From an uncultured Pseudomonadota bacterium (GTDB taxonomy: Bacteria > Myxococcota_A > UBA9042 > CAIXZC01): a stretch of DNA of 11,798 nucleotides. The position numbers and the translations under genes were made by a program. The stretch spans positions 1-11,798 of the forward strand of contig CALGBT010000680.1 in assembly GCA_937884235.1 (NCBI GenBank), written 5' to 3'. The notes under the pieces were generated by a model. It was not told the DNA's origin and did no database searches. It saw only the letters and a list, made by a program, of their open reading frames with translations. The stretch's first letter is position 1; every line of letters starts with the position of its first letter. Shown here one piece after another: positions 7,506-11,798 of the stretch.

Positions 7506-8417
7506 GTGCAGGTAGACACCTGCTCGCGTGAAGCGGGAGATGAGGAGAGGATGGAGATTCCCTTCGTAGAGTTCTTCGCAGGCATTGGCGGCTTCAGCTG
7601 CGCGGTTGAGCATCTGCCGGTGAATGTGGTGGCAGCGTTCGACCAGGATGCCGCGGCCAGGGCAACCTACGAGGCCCATTTCGGCACGGTCACAGCGATC
7701 GATCTCTGCGGCCTGCGACGGGCCGACCCGGAGGTCCTCGCTGCGGATGGCTGGTGGCTCAGTCCGCCCTGTCAACCCTACACCGCCAAGGGCCGCCAGC
7801 TGGACGTGGCCGACCCGCGGGCTCGGCCGCTACTCCACCTCATCAACCGGCTCCCCGACTACCGGCCCTCCTATCTGCTCCTCGAAAATGTCCCGCCATT
7901 TGCAACGTCACGCTCCCGCCAACTCCTCCTCGATACCCTGCAGGCCCTGGGCATGAAGACGCAAGAGGCGTTCATCTGTCCTACGGACTTCGGTATCCCC
8001 AACAGGCGTAATCGCTACTTTCTTCTGGCCAGCCAGAATGCCATCGCCCCGCCCCCACCCTACCCCCGCTTTGAGACCTCCCTTGGCGACTACCTGGAGC
8101 CTTCCCGCCCACAGCAATACCTGCCGCCCGAGCTTGCTGGCCGCCTGGACCCGGCAAGCAACATCGTCGCCGTTGATGGCGTGCCAGCGGTCTTCGGATC
8201 CTCCTACGGCCGCGCCATCCACGGCTCCGGCAGCTACTTCGACGACGGGCAGGGTATCCGCCGATTCACCCCTCAGGAAATTCTAAGAATGCTGCACTTT
8301 CCGGCGACGTTCCGCCTCCCATCCGCACTTCGGCAGCGGGCGCAGTACAAGCTGGCTGGCAACAGCGTCAACGTCGCAGTGGTGCGCTATCTGGTGGAAT
8401 GGTTGCTGGGAACCTAG
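7506..8417 (+). CDS. Dnmt2-type cytosine-C5 methyltransferase, probably tRNA-specific
   Basis: This 303-residue protein (288 if the ATG at 7551 is used) is a SAM-dependent cytosine-C5 methyltransferase. Blocks in order: motif I EFFAGIGGFS (22-31), SAM-contact FDQD (45-48), motif IV SPPCQPYT with catalytic Cys89, motif VI LLENV with E127, motif VIII IPNRRNRYF with the RxR pair R168/R170, and motif X AGNSVNVAVV (284-293). From memory, SPPCQPYTAKGRQLD, the LLHLINRLP segment, LLLENV, GIPNRRNRYF, SYGRAIHGSGSYF and RFTPQEI align with human DNMT2, which methylates C38 of tRNA-Asp. The small target-recognition region (about 185-225) and lack of a nearby restriction enzyme also fit Dnmt2. The CFT signature position reads Val-Phe-Gly (229-231). 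A DNA methyltransferase cannot be excluded. It is divergent from the atp operon, and its stop overlaps the PEGA gene's stop. Confidence 0.85.
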   Translation: MQVDTCSREAGDEERMEIPFVEFFAGIGGFSCAVEHLPVNVVAAFDQDAAARATYEAHFGTVTAIDLCGLRRADPEVLAADGWWLSPPCQPYTAKGRQLDVADPRARPLLHLINRLPDYRPSYLLLENVPPFATSRSRQLLLDTLQALGMKTQEAFICPTDFGIPNRRNRYFLLASQNAIAPPPPYPRFETSLGDYLEPSRPQQYLPPELAGRLDPASNIVAVDGVPAVFGSSYGRAIHGSGSYFDDGQGIRRFTPQEILRMLHFPATFRLPSALRQRAQYKLAGNSVNVAVVRYLVEWLLGT

Positions 8418-9631
8418 AAAGTAATTCGGAAGTCCAGGCCCGCCTGGCCCGGGGCCAACGCCGGCGTCAAATGGAACTGCGACGTCTCGCCGTCGTGCCC
8501 GGCTGGCGGCAGCATCAACGCAATAGCGCCAGTAAGTACCGCCGCACCGCCGATGCCATAGAGCACATACGCACCGGTGAGGAAGGGCTTGACGTCTTCT
8601 TCAAACACCGAGTCAAACTCGGAAACGTAGCCTAGGTAAGCCTCGTCAGAAGTCGACGTCACCTGGTCGAGCCCCTTGGCCAGCCACTTGTCCTTGACTT
8701 CATCGTAGCGCGTATTGTTGTTACTGATTCCCGTCGCGTGCAGGACCACACCCACGCCCATTAACACCGCACCGCCGCCCAGGGTGGCCCACTTCCAGCC
8801 ATCGCTGCCAGACTTCTTCTTCTTCGCCACGGGCGGCGGGGTCAGAACAGTGCCGACCTGGACCGCCATCTCGGTGGTCTGACCGGCAGTCACGGTGGCC
8901 CTTCCTTTCCAGACACGACCGTCGATGTAATAGACCGCGACGTCGTAGGACGCCGGCTTGAGATCGGCATGGTATGGTAGCGGGCCTTGCGCCTTGCCGT
9001 TGAGCCTGACGCTCGAACCATCGGGATTGCCCGTCAGCTTCAGCGTTCCCGTCGTGGCCGCTCGCTTCAGGGCAAAATCGAACTGATCACGGCCGCCATA
9101 CTCAACCCGCAGGACCTCTTTGGTGACAGCGTATCCTTCCTTGTGAAACTCCACGTTGAACTCGCCTGGCGGCAACCACCAGGTGAAGGGAGTGCGCAAC
9201 TTGTGCATGCGATCCCCGGGCGGCAGGATGGCCAGGGCACCCGCTGGCTGCGAACTGACATTGACCTTGGTATGGATCTTCTTCAGGTCCTTTTCCAGCT
9301 GCTGGACCTGCTTGGCAACGCTCCCATCAGTCACCGGTGAACGCTGCATGTAGGTAGTCAGGTGATACCAGGCCTCAGCAGGCCGTTCCAGCTTCTTGAG
9401 CGCCAGACCAAGGTTCTTGTGCAACTTGATGAGCTGTTCATCATCGGCAAAGTCCGTGGCCTGCAACCACAAGTCAATGGCCTTCAGGTAAGCTTTTGCC
9501 TTGTAGGATTTGATCGCCTGCTGGTTCAATTGACTGGCCTTGTCCTTGTCTTCGGCGAAGACGCGATGTGACACGGTCAACGCAACCAATACGATCACCA
9601 GCGGCAGAAACCGCTCAAGCAGATACCTCAA
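8414..9631 (-). CDS. Exported TPR-PEGA domain protein, starting at TTG
   Basis: This 405-residue protein begins with a signal peptide (1-26: RFLPLVIVLVALTVSHRVFA, then ED). Next comes an Ala/Leu-rich helical TPR-like region (about 30-118), and two PEGA-type beta domains: about 120-188 (VNVSSQPAGA, then WWLPPGEFNVEFHKEGY) and 193-258 (LTGNPDGSSVRLNGK, then LKPASYDVAVYY). Two Gly/Ala-rich hydrophobic segments follow (about 281-299 and 351-374), and a polar tail. PEGA domains are surface or periplasmic modules often found with Ser/Thr kinases in myxobacteria. The frame stays open upstream to 10009, but that part is an Arg/Pro-rich shadow of the kinase's repetitive tail. TTG at 9631 is preferred because GGGAGG lies 5 nt upstream and it gives a clean signal peptide; the next in-frame ATG is at codon 95. 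It follows the kinase after 19 nt. Confidence 0.82.
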   Translation of the reverse strand: MRYLLERFLPLVIVLVALTVSHRVFAEDKDKASQLNQQAIKSYKAKAYLKAIDLWLQATDFADDEQLIKLHKNLGLALKKLERPAEAWYHLTTYMQRSPVTDGSVAKQVQQLEKDLKKIHTKVNVSSQPAGALAILPPGDRMHKLRTPFTWWLPPGEFNVEFHKEGYAVTKEVLRVEYGGRDQFDFALKRAATTGTLKLTGNPDGSSVRLNGKAQGPLPYHADLKPASYDVAVYYIDGRVWKGRATVTAGQTTEMAVQVGTVLTPPPVAKKKKSGSDGWKWATLGGGAVLMGVGVVLHATGISNNNTRYDEVKDKWLAKGLDQVTSTSDEAYLGYVSEFDSVFEEDVKPFLTGAYVLYGIGGAAVLTGAIALMLPPAGHDGETSQFHLTPALAPGQAGLDFRITF

Positions 9632-9636
9632 GGTCG

Positions 9637-9642
9637 CCTCCC
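9637..9642 (-). promoter_or_regulatory. Ribosome binding site supporting the TTG start of the PEGA gene
   Basis: On the minus strand GGGAGG lies in the 19-nt gap after the kinase stop, 5 nt before TTG at 9631. No ATG or GTG in the right frame offers both a ribosome site and a signal peptide, so this site fixes the start. Confidence 0.65.
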
Positions 9643-9650
9643 TCAGATCA

Positions 9651-11552
9651 CTAGATATCTTCGAAGTCCGGTTCGTCGTCTTTCTTCTCGGCCTTCTTCT
9701 TGTCCGCTTCGGCTTTTTTGCGTTCAGTTTCAGCGGCCTTGCGAGCCCGCTCCGCAGCTCTCTTCTGTTCATCGGCAGCGCGCCGGTCAGCCTTGGCCTT
9801 TTCCGCCCGCTTGCGGGCCTCTTCGGCCCTCTTCCTGGCTGCCTCCGCACTGCCGCTATCAGCCACTTGCTTACTCTTCTGCGCAGCCTCCGCCTCGGCC
9901 TCCGCCTCGGCCTTGGCAGCAGCCAGTTCGGCAGCTTCTTCTTCAGCCTTGGCCGTAGCCGCGGCCTCAGCCTCGGCAATGGCCACGGCCTTGGCCGCAG
10001 CCTCAGCATCTAGAGCCGCCTTCTCCCGCTCGGCCAACGCCTTCTCGCGGTCCACCAATTCAACCGCCTTGGCCAGCTGCTCTTCCTTTTCCCGCAACAA
10101 CTTCTCGCGGTCAGCCAGTTCCGCACCCCGCCGGTCAGCCTCAGCACGGGCCTTCATGGCCGCTTCCTGATCGGCAGCCAATGCCACCTCCGCAGCCGCC
10201 GATTCGGCAGCTACTCCGGCTGGCCTCGCCTCCTCTGGCTCGACCACATCAGCAGACGTCTCACCAGGGGCATTCCCTGCTGACTTCTCAGCTACCTCAC
10301 CCCCGCCGTTGGGGAACGCCACCATCAGCACGACCACGCAAACAGCCAGCGCAGCAGCCATAGCCAGGGCGATATAGAGACCCCGCTTTGATTTTCCGGG
10401 GGCAATAGACTCGACATTCGACGGGCTCGTCACCGCGTCTCTTGAAACCGGAGTGCGCCGACTTGAACCACTGACATCTTGCATCAACGGAGCCGTAACC
10501 TCGGGACCTTCCTTCTGCGCGTAGAACTCCGCAGTGGGAATCTGCACCCCGGCGTGCGTCGCCATCAAGCCCGGCATCCGCACCTTCTCCTCATCCTTGC
10601 CCTCCAGCGCCGCAGTAAGTTCTGCAGCCATGGCCGTGATGTCGGCGGGCCGGTCATTGGGATCCTTGGCGAGAATCCGCATCAGGAAGCGCTCAACCGT
10701 GGCGGGAATCTTCACCTCAGGCTTGCGGCGTGAAATGGGAATGGGAGCTTCACTGATCTGCTTCATCAGCACGCCCACCGGCGTGGTGTCAACGAAAGGC
10801 GGTTCACCGGACAGCATCTCATAGAGAATAATGCCCAGGGAGTACGCATCACTTCGGGCATCAAGTGTCCTTCCCACCGCCTGCTCCGGGCTGAGATACA
10901 TCGGCGTACCACAGACCATCCCGGTCTTCGTAATCGACTCAGAGGTGCCGTCATCCAGGATCTTGGCGATGCCAAAGTCGAGAACCTTGACATGCTCCTT
11001 GCCGTCCGGGCCAGGAATCAGAAAGATATTGTCCGGCTTCAAATCCCGGTGGAGGATGCCCGCCGCGTGGGCCTCTTTGAGGGACTCGCAGGCCTGCAGA
11101 ATGATGCGCCCGGCCCGCTCTGGAGAGAATGGCGACTCCTGCTGAATGGCCTTAGTCAGCACCATGCCGTCAAGCAATTCCATGGTGAAGTAGAGCAGCC
11201 CTTCCTGCGTAATGCCAAAATCGAAGAGCGTAATGGTATGGGGGCTACGCAATGTGCTGGAGGCCTTGGCCTCGACTAGGAAACGCTTCACCGAACTCTG
11301 GTCCTGAATCAGCTCACGCCGCAAAACCTTGAGCGCCACGGGACGGTCGATGATCTTTTGCTTGGCCCGATAGACAACGCCCATCCCACCTTTGCCCAGC
11401 ACCGAGATCACTTCATAGCGATCATCCAGGACCTTGCCCGTCAGATCCTTGTCCAGAGCCGCCACTAGCCGGATCTTGCAGGCCGGGCACTGGTCCAGTT
11501 CTTCGCCGTACTTCTCGAAGCAACTGGGGCAGAACTTGTCGTCGTTACTCAT
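9651..11552 (-). CDS. Transmembrane Ser/Thr protein kinase with zinc ribbon and TolA-like coil
   Basis: This 633-residue Hanks-type kinase has four parts. Residues 8-25 hold a zinc ribbon of two CPxC knuckles (C8, C11, C22, C25). Residues 46-312 are the kinase: glycine loop GKGGMG (53-58), VALK with K75, alpha-C E94, HRDLKPDN with catalytic D170 (168-175), DFG (192-194), and GTPMYLSPEQ (215-224). The HRD arginine suggests control by activation-loop phosphorylation. A linker leads to one membrane helix (about 391-413). Residues 420-625 are a low-complexity Ala/Glu/Lys/Arg coil, expected to be periplasmic, ending in an acidic DDEPDFEDI. I chose ATG 11552 because AAGGA lies 7 nt upstream; the frame extends 25 codons further to an ATG at 11627 without clear support. 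All catalytic residues are present, so it should be active. It forms a two-gene unit with the PEGA protein. Confidence 0.93.
   Translation of the reverse strand: MSNDDKFCPSCFEKYGEELDQCPACKIRLVAALDKDLTGKVLDDRYEVISVLGKGGMGVVYRAKQKIIDRPVALKVLRRELIQDQSSVKRFLVEAKASSTLRSPHTITLFDFGITQEGLLYFTMELLDGMVLTKAIQQESPFSPERAGRIILQACESLKEAHAAGILHRDLKPDNIFLIPGPDGKEHVKVLDFGIAKILDDGTSESITKTGMVCGTPMYLSPEQAVGRTLDARSDAYSLGIILYEMLSGEPPFVDTTPVGVLMKQISEAPIPISRRKPEVKIPATVERFLMRILAKDPNDRPADITAMAAELTAALEGKDEEKVRMPGLMATHAGVQIPTAEFYAQKEGPEVTAPLMQDVSGSSRRTPVSRDAVTSPSNVESIAPGKSKRGLYIALAMAAALAVCVVVLMVAFPNGGGEVAEKSAGNAPGETSADVVEPEEARPAGVAAESAAAEVALAADQEAAMKARAEADRRGAELADREKLLREKEEQLAKAVELVDREKALAEREKAALDAEAAAKAVAIAEAEAAATAKAEEEAAELAAAKAEAEAEAEAAQKSKQVADSGSAEAARKRAEEARKRAEKAKADRRAADEQKRAAERARKAAETERKKAEADKKKAEKKDDEPDFEDI
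9886..9915. repeat. Hexamer tandem repeat inside the kinase coil
   Basis: Plus-strand units GCCTCC and GCCTCG alternate (two perfect 12-bp copies at 9886-9909), followed by a degenerate GCCTTG. On the coding strand they give Glu-Ala repeats within the AEAEAEAA run (about kinase residues 546-556). Hexamer units keep the frame, so copy-number change would lengthen or shorten the coil without breaking it. Confidence 0.7.
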
Positions 11553-11584
11553 GCAAATGTCCTTGCGCACACGGTTGCGCGGCA

Positions 11585-11613
11585 AGCCTATCACTGAGCC
11601 CATGCACATGCAA
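11585..11613 (-). promoter_or_regulatory. Weak candidate promoter for the kinase-PEGA unit
   Basis: On the minus strand, TTGCAT (11613-11608) is followed by a 17-nt spacer and an extended -10, TGA then TAGGCT (11590-11585). Transcription would start about 26 nt before the kinase ATG. Both hexamers match the consensus only in part. Support comes mainly from the spacing, the TGn element and the 114-nt gap behind the previous gene. Confidence 0.3.
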
Positions 11614-11666
11614 GTTGGATGGTTCAAAACTACGCGGGGGCATTACGGTGTCGGGGGAGGGGCGGC

Positions 11667-11798
11667 CTATTCGAAGTAGTTGTAGTACTCGATGCCGAGG
11701 TGAGTAATGAGCTCTTCACCAATCATGTAGCGCATCGTATTCTTCAACTTCCAGAGTTGAATAAAGATGTCATGCTCCGCGTAGATGCCCTGCGCATG
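11667..11798 (-). CDS. C-terminal end of an unrecognised protein (partial)
   Basis: An open frame enters from the right edge and ends at a TAG (11669-11667), giving 43 codons. The peptide has a balanced, globular look: an aromatic and charged stretch (YAEHDIFIQLWKLKNTMRYM), then IGEELITHLGIEYYNYFE at the end. Codons are GC-ending as in neighbouring genes, and the opposite frames read less like protein. I do not recognise the family. The stop lies 114 nt before the kinase start, so it may be upstream of, but separate from, the kinase unit. Confidence 0.6.
   Translation of the reverse strand, partial: HAQGIYAEHDIFIQLWKLKNTMRYMIGEELITHLGIEYYNYFE

Noticed and set aside
7506..8417. Restriction-modification system
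   Set aside because: No endonuclease or Vsr-like gene is adjacent; both neighbours are housekeeping or signalling genes, and the motifs fit Dnmt2 better.
9632..10009. N-terminal extension of the PEGA protein to an ATG at 10009
   Set aside because: The added 126 residues are Arg/Pro/Leu-rich and are the kinase coil read in another frame; the TTG with a ribosome site and signal peptide is far better.
11553..11627. Earlier kinase start at the ATG at 11627
   Set aside because: The extra 25 residues lack a clear ribosome site and overlap the candidate promoter, while AAGGA sits correctly ahead of the ATG at 11552.

Overview
The window looks like chromosomal DNA from a GC-rich Gram-negative bacterium of the former Deltaproteobacteria (Myxococcota, Desulfobacterota or Bradymonadota-like). 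This is inferred from three things: an F-type ATP synthase cluster with paired b'/b subunits and no a or c subunit; a Ser/Thr kinase and TPR-PEGA protein pair; and a Dnmt2-type methyltransferase, a family known in a few bacteria including Geobacter. I see no rRNA, tRNA, insertion sequence, CRISPR array or phage gene.

Layout. Positions 1-367 hold no gene I can support. On the minus strand, 7430 down to 1585 is a tight ATP synthase operon in the order b' (atpF'), b (atpF), delta (atpH), alpha (atpA), gamma (atpG), beta (atpD), epsilon (atpC). A membrane-anchored calcineurin-like phosphoesterase (1555-368) follows only 29 nt after atpC and is probably read through. A good sigma-70-like promoter for this operon sits at 7486-7458. 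Reading the other way from the same 75-bp gap is a solitary cytosine-C5 methyltransferase (7506-8417) whose motifs match Dnmt2 (tRNA-Asp C38 methyltransferase) rather than a restriction-modification enzyme.

The methyltransferase converges on a second minus-strand unit, with both stop codons inside one CTAG. That unit is a transmembrane Ser/Thr kinase with an N-terminal zinc ribbon and a long TolA-like Ala/Glu/Lys coil (11552-9651). It is followed after 19 nt by an exported TPR-PEGA protein that starts at TTG (9631-8414). The last 132 bases hold the C-terminal 43 codons of another minus-strand gene that I do not recognise.

How the genes work together. The atp operon supplies the F1 sector and the peripheral stalk; the a subunit and c ring must be encoded elsewhere. 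The kinase and PEGA protein probably form a cell-envelope signalling pair. The Dnmt2 homologue is the most unusual gene: its catalytic Cys, ENV and RxR residues are intact, but the family's CFT signature reads Val-Phe-Gly.
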